Source: Myxococcota bacterium
GTDB taxonomy: Bacteria > Myxococcota_A > Polyangia > Palsa-1104 > JAEUJZ01
Direction: 5' to 3'
Length of the DNA: 40,392 nucleotides
NCBI GenBank assembly: GCA_025057315.1
Contig: JANWXW010000045.1
Location: 1 to 40,392, forward strand
Below the pieces are notes generated by a model. The model made no database searches. It was not told the origin of the DNA and saw only the letters and a list, made by a program, of their open reading frames with translations. A program made the translations under genes and the position numbers. Below are positions 16,991 through 24,676 of this stretch, in pieces (position 1 is the first letter of the stretch; each line of letters starts with the position of its first letter).

Positions 16991-18232
16991 TCAGCAACCG
17001 GCGGAGCGAAACGGCACCTCGAGAGCGGCCTGATCGCCCCGGTGGTCGGCTTGCCCGGCCGACAAGACCAGATGCCCGCGCAGGCAAGGGAGGCGGGGCA
17101 GGGGCAGCCGCAGCCGCAGGCGGAGCAGCCCGCCGTCCTGTCGGGTCACGGTGGCAGCACCCGGTGGAATCGGCAGGCGAAAGAGGCGGGGCAAGTCGCT
17201 GGCCCCCTCCTCGGGCCGGAAGGAGGCGGAGAAGCGGCTGCCAGCGACGGCCAGGTTGAGCTCGGCCTCGCCCCATCTGAGCTGCGGCGGCCCCAGCAGA
17301 AGTACCCTGGCGCCGCTGCGGGGATTGTCCGCCCATGCCTCGTCATGCTCCGCAGCTGGCGGCAGGTCCAGCTCACCCCGCACCAGGCAGGCCGGCAGGA
17401 CGAGCTGCGTATCGCCGGTCAGTGCCCCCTCAGCGACCAGAGCCTGTGGCGCAGCCGGTTCCCAGCCGGCCGCCAGCTCGGGTGGACAGCGGTCGGCTCG
17501 ACCGCGTGGCCATCGATTCGACGCCCGCTCGCTCAGCTCGACGCAGCGACGGTCGTCGAGCCGCACCAGCAGCCGGCCTCGCCACAGGCCCAGCGCCTGC
17601 GCTGGCAGCGGCACCTGCTGCACCTCGATGCGGTCGTCGTGGAGCTGTACGCGACACAGCCCCCCCTTGCACAGCAGCAACCAACCGCCAGGCCCCAGGG
17701 GCGCCGCATGGGGCAGGCCCGCCTCCAAGCGGCCTGTCTGCCACACGGCCGCAGCCACGGGCAGGAGCCGTGAGCGCAGCACGGTGCGCCTCTGCACATC
17801 GAGCACCGCTACGCGTGCGGCCGGACCATCGGCCACCAGCAGCGCCAGGCGCTGTCCTGCGCGGCCTAGCAGGCGCACAGCCCCAGGGTGAGACCAGAGG
17901 CGCTGGGGCCGCGGCTGCTCCGGGTCGATCACGACCACCTCTTCCTCGGGACCAGAGCCGCTGCGCACTGCCAGGGCACGCGTCCCGCCCAGCTCCGCCA
18001 CCAGCCGTCCGAACCGTCCGGGTCCAACCGCCACGGGCAGGAGCAGCGGCGGGCCAGATGCCTCAAAGAACAGGGCCCCGCCACGCACCCGGGCGCTCCC
18101 CTGGGCCATGGCGCGGCATGCCATGCCATCTATGTCGATGGCCTCCTGCCTTCCCACCCGGGCCGTCGGCAGCGCCTGCATGCAGCCGAGCCCCAGGAGC
18201 AGGGACAGATGCCATGCACAGCCATTGGGCAT
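16991..18232 (-). CDS. Predicted exported protein with propeller-like repeats, function unknown
   Basis: 413 residues starting MPNGCAWHLSLLLGLGCMQA. The hydrophobic N-terminus ends in LGLGC, a possible lipobox (Cys17). The central part alternates short strands ending in phrases like GTRALAVRSG, RVAVLDVQRRTVL, GLWRGRLLVRLDDRRCVEL and GGWLLLCKGGLCRVQL, which look like blades of a beta-propeller. The C-terminal part (LRLRLRLPLPRLPCLRGHLV) is beta-rich. No catalytic motif is recognised. The ATG at 18232 has GGGA four bases upstream. It is alone on its strand and divergent from the membrane-anchored hydrolase gene (245-base gap, no gene seen). Confidence 0.65.
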   Translation of the reverse strand: MPNGCAWHLSLLLGLGCMQALPTARVGRQEAIDIDGMACRAMAQGSARVRGGALFFEASGPPLLLPVAVGPGRFGRLVAELGGTRALAVRSGSGPEEEVVVIDPEQPRPQRLWSHPGAVRLLGRAGQRLALLVADGPAARVAVLDVQRRTVLRSRLLPVAAAVWQTGRLEAGLPHAAPLGPGGWLLLCKGGLCRVQLHDDRIEVQQVPLPAQALGLWRGRLLVRLDDRRCVELSERASNRWPRGRADRCPPELAAGWEPAAPQALVAEGALTGDTQLVLPACLVRGELDLPPAAEHDEAWADNPRSGARVLLLGPPQLRWGEAELNLAVAGSRFSASFRPEEGASDLPRLFRLPIPPGAATVTRQDGGLLRLRLRLPLPRLPCLRGHLVLSAGQADHRGDQAALEVPFRSAGC

Positions 18233-18477
18233 CGTTTCCCATCTTACACCATGCCTTCCACCCGCGCCCAGCTGCCCCTGACGCGGGAAGGACTGGCACC
18301 CAAGAGCGATGCTTTCCTTGCACGGATGGGACTGTCCGGGCGGATCAGGTGGCGACCTGTTGCGGTGTGCACGCCGCAGCCTGCGGGGTCGGGCCCGCAG
18401 AGCTCTGCGCTGACCGCTTTGGAACGAGGGGAAAGGACGGAACGGTTCTTGCTAGTAAATCCAAGCAGGAGCATGCC

Positions 18478-19542
18478 ATGCTGAGCCTCCGCAGGGTCAT
18501 CCGGGATTGCCACGGGTTTGCCGGTGCCGAGCGGGCGTTGCTGGTGTGCGGTGCGCTGGCTCTGGTGCTAGCAATCGGCCTGCTGGTGCGCAGCGGCACG
18601 GGCCAGGCCGGTGGGGATGCCCGGCGCACGCTGGAGGCCGGCGTGGGCCCGGTCGCTGCCATGGGGTCGCTGGGGTCGATGCTGGGCACCGGGCCGCTGC
18701 CCCAGGCCACGGGGGAGCCGCCTCGTCCGCTGGGGCCCAGGCCCCTGCACGAAGGCCTGCCGAGCCACAGATACGATGGGGCCTTCATCGGGGCCGATGG
18801 CAAGGCCTACCATCCCACCACGCGGCTGGAGGACGTGCCGCCGGTGCTGCCCTCGGACGGGCGCGTAGGGGGGGAGCTGATCCTATATGTCAACGGCATC
18901 ACCGCCAGCAGGAAGCAGCATCACGAGAGCCTGCAGGCCATCGCCGACCGGACGGGCGCGCGCGTCATCGGCATCTACAATGCCAGCGGCGGCATGGTCA
19001 GCGACATCATGCAGAGCCTCGGCGACCGCCTCGACCTGGGCAACAACCCGGCGGTCAACCAGGTGGCCGACACGCTGTACGAGCAGATAAGACGCGGCCG
19101 ATCACCGCACATCATGGGCCACAGCCAGGGCGCGCTGATCATCAGCCGCGCCCTGTACGATGTAAAAAACCGCCTAATGGCCGAGGACGGCCTGTCCGAG
19201 GCAGAGGCGGAGCGGCTCATGGGGCGCATCCGGGTCGAGACCTTTGGCGGCGCGGCAGAGCACTATCCCGACGGACCGCAGTATGTGCACTACGTGAACC
19301 GGCTCGACATCGTGCCTGCTGCCTTCGGACTGGGACCGACGGAAAAAAGCGTCCGCGTGCCGGTGGTGCCGCTGCTGCCTCGGGGTCCCACCATCGACGT
19401 GCCGAGCTGGGGCCTGGGAGCCAAAAACCGCGGCGCAGGCCGGGGAGCACGGGTGATCCGCTTCAACGAGCGGGACAACCCGCACAGCCTCCACACCACC
19501 TATCTTGAGCGCCGCATTCCCTTCGAGGAGGCAAGAAGATAG
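18478..19542 (+). CDS. Membrane-anchored alpha/beta serine hydrolase with pilin-like N-terminus
   Basis: 354 residues; ATG 18478 has AGGAG seven bases upstream. The N-terminus DCHGFAGAERALLVCGALAL continues into one hydrophobic helix (to about residue 41), resembling Flp/TadE-type pilin leaders with an acidic residue just inside the helix. A Gly/Pro-rich linker follows. The catalytic domain starts near residue 135 with LILYVNGITASRKQHHESLQ and carries the nucleophile Ser216 in MGHSQGALI. Likely partners are Asp277 (YVNRLDIVPAAFG) and His336 or His339 (NPHSLHTTY), so the triad looks complete. It is probably a lipase/esterase acting at or outside the membrane; a toxic effector role is only a possibility. 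The last codons and stop lie inside a 30-bp sequence repeated 74 bases downstream. Confidence 0.75.
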   Translation: MLSLRRVIRDCHGFAGAERALLVCGALALVLAIGLLVRSGTGQAGGDARRTLEAGVGPVAAMGSLGSMLGTGPLPQATGEPPRPLGPRPLHEGLPSHRYDGAFIGADGKAYHPTTRLEDVPPVLPSDGRVGGELILYVNGITASRKQHHESLQAIADRTGARVIGIYNASGGMVSDIMQSLGDRLDLGNNPAVNQVADTLYEQIRRGRSPHIMGHSQGALIISRALYDVKNRLMAEDGLSEAEAERLMGRIRVETFGGAAEHYPDGPQYVHYVNRLDIVPAAFGLGPTEKSVRVPVVPLLPRGPTIDVPSWGLGAKNRGAGRGARVIRFNERDNPHSLHTTYLERRIPFEEARR

Positions 19543-19634
19543 CCCCCGCACTCGGCACGATGGGAGAAAGGACGCTGCCACGTAGACGGGCGGGGTCCCA
19601 ATGGGCAAGAAGATAGCCCCCGCGCTCGGCACGA
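19531..19634. repeat. 30-bp direct repeat pair after the hydrolase gene
   Basis: Copies at 19531-19560 and 19605-19634 match at 29 of 30 positions (gcaagaagatagcccccgc..). The first copy contains the last four codons (A-R-R-stop) of the hydrolase gene; the second repeats them in the spacer. Flanks do not match, so this is not a simple tandem array and only two copies are seen. Confidence 0.85.
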
Positions 19635-19677
19635 GGAGGGGGCTGCATCTCCTTGCTGCTGGACCGCCCATCCATGC

Positions 19678-19683
19678 TACATC
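19678..19683 (+). promoter_or_regulatory. Candidate -10 (TGC-TACATC) placing a leaderless start for the GMC oxidoreductase
   Basis: TACATC preceded by TGC lies six bases upstream of the ATG at 19690, which would make the A of ATG the first transcribed base. No Shine-Dalgarno sequence is present. A good -35 is not visible. Confidence 0.35.
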
Positions 19684-19689
19684 AGCGGC

Positions 19690-21264
19690 ATGGAGTGGGA
19701 CTTTCTCATCGTCGGATCCGGCTTCGGGGGCAGCGTGTGCGCCCTGCGGCTCGTCGAAAAAGGGTACCGGGTGCTGCTGCTGGAGAAGGGACGACGGCTC
19801 GGTCCCGACGATTTTCCGCGATCCAACTGGCAACTCCCCCGCTGGCTATGGCTCCCGCAGCTTGGTTGGCGCGGGCTGTTCCAGATGACCTTTCTGCCCC
19901 ATCTGACAGCCCTGTCAGGCGTCGGCGTGGGGGGCGGATCGCTGGTGTATGCCAACACCCTGCCACGGCCGCCTGCACCTTTCTTCAAGGCAGCCAGCTG
20001 GGCCCACCTGGCTGACTGGCAGCAGGAGCTGGCGCCGCACTACGAGACGGCCGAGCGCATGCTCGGGGCCACGCCCAACCCCTATCGCACAGCGCCCGAC
20101 GAGATCATCGAGTCGGTCGGGCGGGAGCTGGGCCTGACCGACTTCTCGCCGACCCGGGTGGGCGTCTACTTCGGTCAGCCCGGCGTGACCGTGCCCGACC
20201 CCTACTTCGGCGGCGAGGGCCCACCGCGCACGGGCTGCATCCAGTGTGGCGGCTGCATGATCGGCTGCCGCTTCGGCGCCAAGAACACACTCGACCAGAA
20301 CTACCTCTACCTTGCGGAGCGCAAGGGCCTCACGCTGTTTGCCGACAGCGAGGTCACGGCCATACGCCCGCAGCCGGGCGGCGGCTACGAGGTGGAGGCG
20401 CTGCATGGCGCCAGCATGCACCGACGCGAGCGCCGGCGGTACACGACGCGCCAGGTGATCTTGTCCGGCGGCGTGCTGGGCACGGTGGAGCTGCTCTTGC
20501 GCAACCGCGCCCGCCCAGACTGTCTGCCGCGCCTGTCCAGCCGGGTGGGCGATTTTGTGCGTACCAACTCGGAGGTGCTGATAGGCATCGTGAGCCAACG
20601 TCGGGATCTGGACATGTCCCAGGGCATCGCCATAAGCTCCATCCTGCACACCGACGAGCACTCGCATCTGGAGCCGGTGCGCTATCCAGCCGGATCGGAC
20701 TTCTTCCGCATCTTGGCACTGCCGCATGCGCCCGGGTCCACGCTGCCCACCCGCATGGCTGCGGCGGCTGCATCCGTGTGGCGCAACCCGCTGGGCGCAG
20801 TGCGGGCCTGGACAGTTCGCGACTGGGCCCGGCACACGATGATTTTGCTCTACATGCGCTCGACGGAGGGACACCTGTCGCTGCGCCTGGGTCGCAGCCT
20901 GCGCACGGCCGGCAGGCTCGGCCTGACCACCATGCTGGCAGACGGGCCGGCGCCGGTGGCCTCGATTCCCGAAGCCACCGAGCTGGCGCGGCGGGTGGCC
21001 CACAAGGTCAACGGGTTTGCCATGAGCATGCTCACCGAGACCCTGTTCGGCGTGCCCACCACGGCCCACCTGCTGGGCGGCTGCGTCATGGGCCGCGGTC
21101 CGGACGAGGGGGTCATCGATGCGTGCCATCGGGTGTTCGGCTACGACGGGCTGTACGTGGTGGACGGTTCCGCCGTGTCGGCCAACCCGGGCGTCAACCC
21201 ATCGCTGACGATCACGGCGCTGGCCGAGCGGGCGATGAGCTTCATCCCGCCGCGGCAGCTGTGA
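19690..21264 (+). CDS. GMC-family FAD oxidoreductase, cholesterol-oxidase-like
   Basis: 524 residues. The N-terminal FAD-binding Rossmann motif is VGSGFGGSVCALRL (8-21). A GVGVGGGSLVYAN loop follows for flavin positioning, and the C-terminal GMC signature is VVDGSAVSANPGVNPSLTIT. Four Cys at 183, 186, 189 and 193 (TGCIQCGGCMIGCRFGAKNT) match a ferredoxin-like cluster segment seen in the ChoD-type steroid oxidase branch. The family oxidises alcohols such as 3-beta-hydroxysteroids with O2 or another acceptor. The real substrate here is unknown, and no steroid genes are next to it. No signal peptide. It is followed after 167 bases by a pseudokinase gene. Confidence 0.9.
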   Translation: MEWDFLIVGSGFGGSVCALRLVEKGYRVLLLEKGRRLGPDDFPRSNWQLPRWLWLPQLGWRGLFQMTFLPHLTALSGVGVGGGSLVYANTLPRPPAPFFKAASWAHLADWQQELAPHYETAERMLGATPNPYRTAPDEIIESVGRELGLTDFSPTRVGVYFGQPGVTVPDPYFGGEGPPRTGCIQCGGCMIGCRFGAKNTLDQNYLYLAERKGLTLFADSEVTAIRPQPGGGYEVEALHGASMHRRERRRYTTRQVILSGGVLGTVELLLRNRARPDCLPRLSSRVGDFVRTNSEVLIGIVSQRRDLDMSQGIAISSILHTDEHSHLEPVRYPAGSDFFRILALPHAPGSTLPTRMAAAAASVWRNPLGAVRAWTVRDWARHTMILLYMRSTEGHLSLRLGRSLRTAGRLGLTTMLADGPAPVASIPEATELARRVAHKVNGFAMSMLTETLFGVPTTAHLLGGCVMGRGPDEGVIDACHRVFGYDGLYVVDGSAVSANPGVNPSLTITALAERAMSFIPPRQL

Positions 21265-21414
21265 GAAGCCACGCAACGAGCAGGACCTGCCGCTGTCCCC
21301 CCGGTGGTGGGCCCCCGCCTCGCCCAGCATGGGCCCTCGGGTCGGCCGGCGGATCCCAACCTGCCGCATCGGACCAGCGCATACCCCACACGCTGCCTTG
21401 CACGCCGCCAGAGC

Positions 21415-21430
21415 GTGCCTAGGTGCCTAG
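21415..21430. repeat. 8-bp tandem duplication in the ribosome-binding region of the pseudokinase gene
   Basis: GTGCCTAG occurs twice back to back immediately before the C-ATG start. The second copy also offers an in-frame GTG at 21423 and the AGGTG likely used as ribosome site. Confidence 0.8.
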
Positions 21431-21431
21431 C

Positions 21432-22565
21432 ATGCCAGCTTGCCCTGCCTGTGGGCGCTCCTATGCCGCACAGGTCCGCTTTTGCACGGTCGATGCCACC
21501 GCCCTCTGCGGGCCGCGTCAAGGCCAGTGCACACCGCCCCTGCCAGCAGTGGAGCCCGGCGAGACACCGCCGTTTGTGCTCCTGGAGCACCTGCGCGACA
21601 CCCCCACCGGAGCGCTGCATGTCGCCGCGCTCGTCGAGGGGGACAGGGAGGTCCTGGTCAAGCGGGTGCCACCTCACTTCTTTCCCTCTCCGGTGCTGTG
21701 CGACCGGGCCCTGCGGGAACTGCGCCGCCTCCAGGGCGCTGCATGGCCAGGCCTGTTGCCCGTGTGGCGCTGCGGCCTGCTGGCCGATGGGGAGCTGTAC
21801 GTCCTCTGGTCGCCTCTGCACGAGAGCGCAGAGGCACTCGACGAGCGGGTGGAGCGAGAGGGGCCGCTGCCGCCCGATCTGGCACGCCACGTGGTGCTCC
21901 AGGTGGGGCAGGCGCTCCTGGGGGCGCTGGACCGCGGGGTGCTCCACCGCAACCTGGCCCCGTATGCCGTCTACCTCGACGATCACGACGAGGCCCATCT
22001 CATGGACTTCGGTCTGTCCGAATTTCATCAGGTGGGCTGGCGCCTCGTGCAGGGCCCCCTGGCGTTTCTGTCCCCCGAGCAGGCCGAGGGCCGGTCGGTG
22101 ACAGAGCAGTCGCTGGTCTGGGGCCTGGCCGCCCTGTACCGCTACCTGCTCACCGGCGCCCCCCTGCATCGAGCAGACTCGGCCGAGGCGCTGCTGGGTC
22201 GCATCTGCCAGCAGGATCCACCCCCTGTGCGCTGCCAGCGGCCAGAGCTGTCAGAAGACATCGAGGCCCTCCTACAACATGCGCTGCAGCGAGCGCCCGA
22301 ACACCGTCCCGCCTCGCTGCGCGAGCTGCTCGACCGCCTGGACCGTCTCAGCGACATCCTTCCGACCGGCACCAACCCCACTCCCGGCTGGATGCTGCCC
22401 TCGCTGGGCGAGCCCGATGACGACCTGGACGCCCGCACCATCCCAGAGCAGGTCGTGGACGTATCGTGGCTCGCAGTCCAGGAGGAACCGGACGAGGACG
22501 ACCTGCACACCCGCAGCACCCTGCCGCTGGCCGAGCGGCGCGCCGCAGTCGACCTGGAGCCCTAG
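21432..22565 (+). CDS. Probable pseudokinase of the Ser/Thr kinase family with N-terminal zinc ribbon
   Basis: 377 residues from ATG 21432 (AGGTG seven bases upstream); GTG 21423 is an alternative. The N-terminus CPACGRSYAAQVRFCTVDAT plus Cys26 forms a four-Cys zinc-ribbon-like unit. The kinase-like domain follows. It keeps Lys77 (VLVKRV), a helix-C Glu, DFG (192-194) and SPEQ (214-217). However, the glycine-rich loop is not evident and the catalytic loop reads HRNLAPYAV (172-180) instead of HRDxKPxN. The catalytic Asp, the Lys two positions on and the metal-binding Asn are all changed. It therefore probably binds partners or nucleotide without phosphotransfer. The C-terminal tail (about 315-377) is acidic. 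No TM helix, so cytoplasmic. Neighbours: GMC oxidase upstream, degenerate histidine kinase downstream. Confidence 0.85.
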   Translation: MPACPACGRSYAAQVRFCTVDATALCGPRQGQCTPPLPAVEPGETPPFVLLEHLRDTPTGALHVAALVEGDREVLVKRVPPHFFPSPVLCDRALRELRRLQGAAWPGLLPVWRCGLLADGELYVLWSPLHESAEALDERVEREGPLPPDLARHVVLQVGQALLGALDRGVLHRNLAPYAVYLDDHDEAHLMDFGLSEFHQVGWRLVQGPLAFLSPEQAEGRSVTEQSLVWGLAALYRYLLTGAPLHRADSAEALLGRICQQDPPPVRCQRPELSEDIEALLQHALQRAPEHRPASLRELLDRLDRLSDILPTGTNPTPGWMLPSLGEPDDDLDARTIPEQVVDVSWLAVQEEPDEDDLHTRSTLPLAERRAAVDLEP

Positions 22566-22710
22566 GTGCTGCGCAGATGCCTGGGGACCGGGAGAGCCCA
22601 TCAACCATCCAGATCCTTCAGCCCCTGCAAGCTGAGGCGCAATAGAGGCCAACGACCACGGGGCTGTCGGTGGCACCAGAAGGGTCCGGTGTGCGGGTGC
22701 GGACCAGATG

Positions 22711-22732
22711 GGTCTGGGCCCAGCCATTTTTT
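22711..22732 (+). terminator. Probable intrinsic terminator after the pseudokinase gene
   Basis: A short GC hairpin (GG-CTG / CAG-CC around GGCC with one bulged T) is followed by A and six T residues. It lies 146 bases after the stop at 22565 and before the histidine kinase gene, which suggests separate transcription. Confidence 0.5.
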
Positions 22733-22798
22733 CCTGCAAAAGCGACGGATTTCCCTATGATGGGGCCATCGCCTGATCACCCGGCGCAGGGAGACAAC

Positions 22799-23707
22799 AT
22801 GACCGGCCCGAAGCGGCCCGTGACACCAACGTCCATGGCCGGCGGATCGGAAGGCATCCCCTTTCGGGCACAGGAGGCATCCGAGGAGGGTCCTTCCACC
22901 TGCCCCGCGGGAACTGCCAGCGCTGAAGGGGACCGGCACCTGCCCGCGCTGGTGTGGGAGCTGCAGGCCGACAACGCCCGCCTGCGCCAAGAGCTGGCGG
23001 AGGCCCTTCGCGCCAGCGATGAGCTGCTGGCGATGATGGCACACGAGATCCGTGTGCCGCTGTCTACCCTGCTGCTGCAAATCAGCCTGTCGCTGGAGAT
23101 GTTGCGCCGCGCACCCCAGGGTCTCTCCCAGGAGCAGATCGAGAGCAGCTTGCGCAGCTGTGAGCGTCAGGCGCGGCGCATCGAGGCTCTGGTTGCGCAG
23201 CTGCTGGAGGTGAGCCGCCTGGGCCGCGAGCAGGCGGACCTGGTGTTCGAAGAGGTCGACCTGTGCGAGGTGGTTCGCAACGTGGCAGAGCGGCTGGCGG
23301 CCGAGCTGGACCAGATGGGATGCCAGCTGGTTCTGGCGGCCAACCAGTCGGCCTGTGGCACCTGGGACCGTGCGCGGGTGGTGCAGGTGGTCTCTACCTT
23401 GATCCGCAGCGTCGCCCGCCACAGAGCCGGTCAGCCGATCCACATCGGCGTCGAGCAGCTAGGGCATGCGGTGCGCCTGGTCCTGAGCGATGGGGCAGAG
23501 GGCCTCCGCTCTGCCGAGGACTCCGTGCCACACAACCGCACCCCCCGGGCGGGGGTGAACCTAGCCTTCCCCGGGCTGGGGCTCGGGCTTCACCTCGTGC
23601 GCAAGATTGTGGGTGCGCTGGGCGGCAGCGTCTGGATTGCGGGCCGTCCGGGCGGCGGCGCCTGCCTCACGGTCGAGCTACCGCGCTGCCGCCCGCCGCC
23701 TGGCTGA
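22799..23707 (+). CDS. Cytoplasmic histidine-kinase-like protein with degenerate N box
   Basis: 302 residues from ATG 22799 (AGGGAG five bases upstream); earlier ATGs at 22757 and 22760 lack such a site. A Pro/Ser-rich N-terminus is followed by a helix (about 50-78) and a HisKA domain with His82 in MMAHEIRVPLSTLLLQIS. The HATPase region has Asp231 (LSDGAEGL) and an intact G2 loop GLGLGLHLVRKIV (259-271), ending with GGSVWIAGRPGGGACLTVEL. The N box, normally LxNLLxNAxKY, reads VSTLIRSVARH here, without either Asn. ATP/Mg binding may therefore be weak or absent. No membrane helix or clear sensor domain. No response regulator gene is adjacent. Confidence 0.85.
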   Translation: MTGPKRPVTPTSMAGGSEGIPFRAQEASEEGPSTCPAGTASAEGDRHLPALVWELQADNARLRQELAEALRASDELLAMMAHEIRVPLSTLLLQISLSLEMLRRAPQGLSQEQIESSLRSCERQARRIEALVAQLLEVSRLGREQADLVFEEVDLCEVVRNVAERLAAELDQMGCQLVLAANQSACGTWDRARVVQVVSTLIRSVARHRAGQPIHIGVEQLGHAVRLVLSDGAEGLRSAEDSVPHNRTPRAGVNLAFPGLGLGLHLVRKIVGALGGSVWIAGRPGGGACLTVELPRCRPPPG

Positions 23708-23806
23708 AGAAGCGACGCCCCTGCCTGAGCCGGGCCTCATCTTGGCGCCTTGGCTCCAGGCTGGGGCAGCAGGACCTCCAGGGGGCGCTCGGCCGCTAGG
23801 GAGAGC

Positions 23807-24676
23807 TCAGGCCGAGGGCGCCAAGCCTGTGAGCCGCTCGCTCACCTCCCACAGGCGGCGGGCCAGGGTCTCGTCGTACGAGAGGCGAGAGGAGCGTATC
23901 GGCCGGCAGCGATAAAAATACTTGCCGCTGACCTGCGCCACCTCCGGGGAGGTGGCCAGGTAGATAACCGTCTCTGCGCCCTGCTCCGGTGTGAGCAGAA
24001 AAGGCGAGGCCAGGCGGAACAGGAAGCTCAGCAGGCCCGGGTTGTTGCGGCCAAAGTGGGTCGCCACCACCCCCGGATGCAGGCAATTGGCCGTGACCCC
24101 GGAGCCCTCCAGACGGCGGGCCAGCTCGTAGGTGAACAGCACATTGGCCAGCTTGGACTGCCGATAGGCACGCATGGCCCCGTAGCGACGCTCCAGTTGC
24201 AGGTCGTTCAGGTCGAGCACAGCGGGTCGATGTGCTTGGGATGCTACGTTGACAATTCTGGCGGGCGCACTGCGCTTGATAAGAGGCAATAGCAGCACCG
24301 TCAGCAGGAAGTAGGCCAGGTGGTTGGTGGCAAAGGTACGCTCCAGGCCGTCTACCGTGACCTCGCGCCGGGCGTAGATGGCCCCGGCGTTGTTGACGAG
24401 CACATGGAGGGCCCCAACGCGGTCCTGCACCTCGCGCGCCAGGCGCCGGACCTCCTGCTGGGACGACAAGTCCGCCAACAGCAGCGATACCTTCTGGCTT
24501 CCGGTGGCGCGCTGGACATCGGCCAGCGCCGCCTGGCCACGGCCGGGGTCGCGGCTGACCATGATCACGGTGCCGCCCATGCGCGCCAGCTCCCGCGCCG
24601 TGACCTTGCCGATGCCCGTGCTGGCACCCGTCACCAGGCAGATGCGGCCGGTCAGATCAGGATGGCTCTTGCTCAT
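23807..24676 (-). CDS. Short-chain dehydrogenase/reductase, retinol-dehydrogenase-like
   Basis: 289 residues from ATG 24676, which overlaps the stop of the MFS gene by four bases (ATGA). The cofactor motif TGASTGIG (16-23), NNAG (95-98), Ser146 and the catalytic YRQSK (Tyr171, Lys175) are all present, so an active NAD(P)-dependent oxidoreductase is expected. SRDPGRGQAAL after strand 2 (Arg42) favours NADP(H). The segment SQAHRPAVLDLNDLQ and the LHPGVVATHF motif place it in the RDH/WWOX-like branch of classical SDRs. Substrate unknown. Coupling to an organophosphate-type transporter suggests a shared metabolite, but this is inference. Confidence 0.92.
   Translation of the reverse strand: MSKSHPDLTGRICLVTGASTGIGKVTARELARMGGTVIMVSRDPGRGQAALADVQRATGSQKVSLLLADLSSQQEVRRLAREVQDRVGALHVLVNNAGAIYARREVTVDGLERTFATNHLAYFLLTVLLLPLIKRSAPARIVNVASQAHRPAVLDLNDLQLERRYGAMRAYRQSKLANVLFTYELARRLEGSGVTANCLHPGVVATHFGRNNPGLLSFLFRLASPFLLTPEQGAETVIYLATSPEVAQVSGKYFYRCRPIRSSRLSYDETLARRLWEVSERLTGLAPSA

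Noticed and set aside
17335..18477. Long plus-strand open frame upstream of and in frame with the hydrolase gene
   Set aside because: It is antisense to the secreted-protein gene, is Arg/Pro/Ala-rich without domains, and the good ribosome site is at ATG 18478.
19531..19634. CRISPR-like repeat
   Set aside because: Only two copies with different flanks and one of them overlaps a coding end; no array anywhere in the window.
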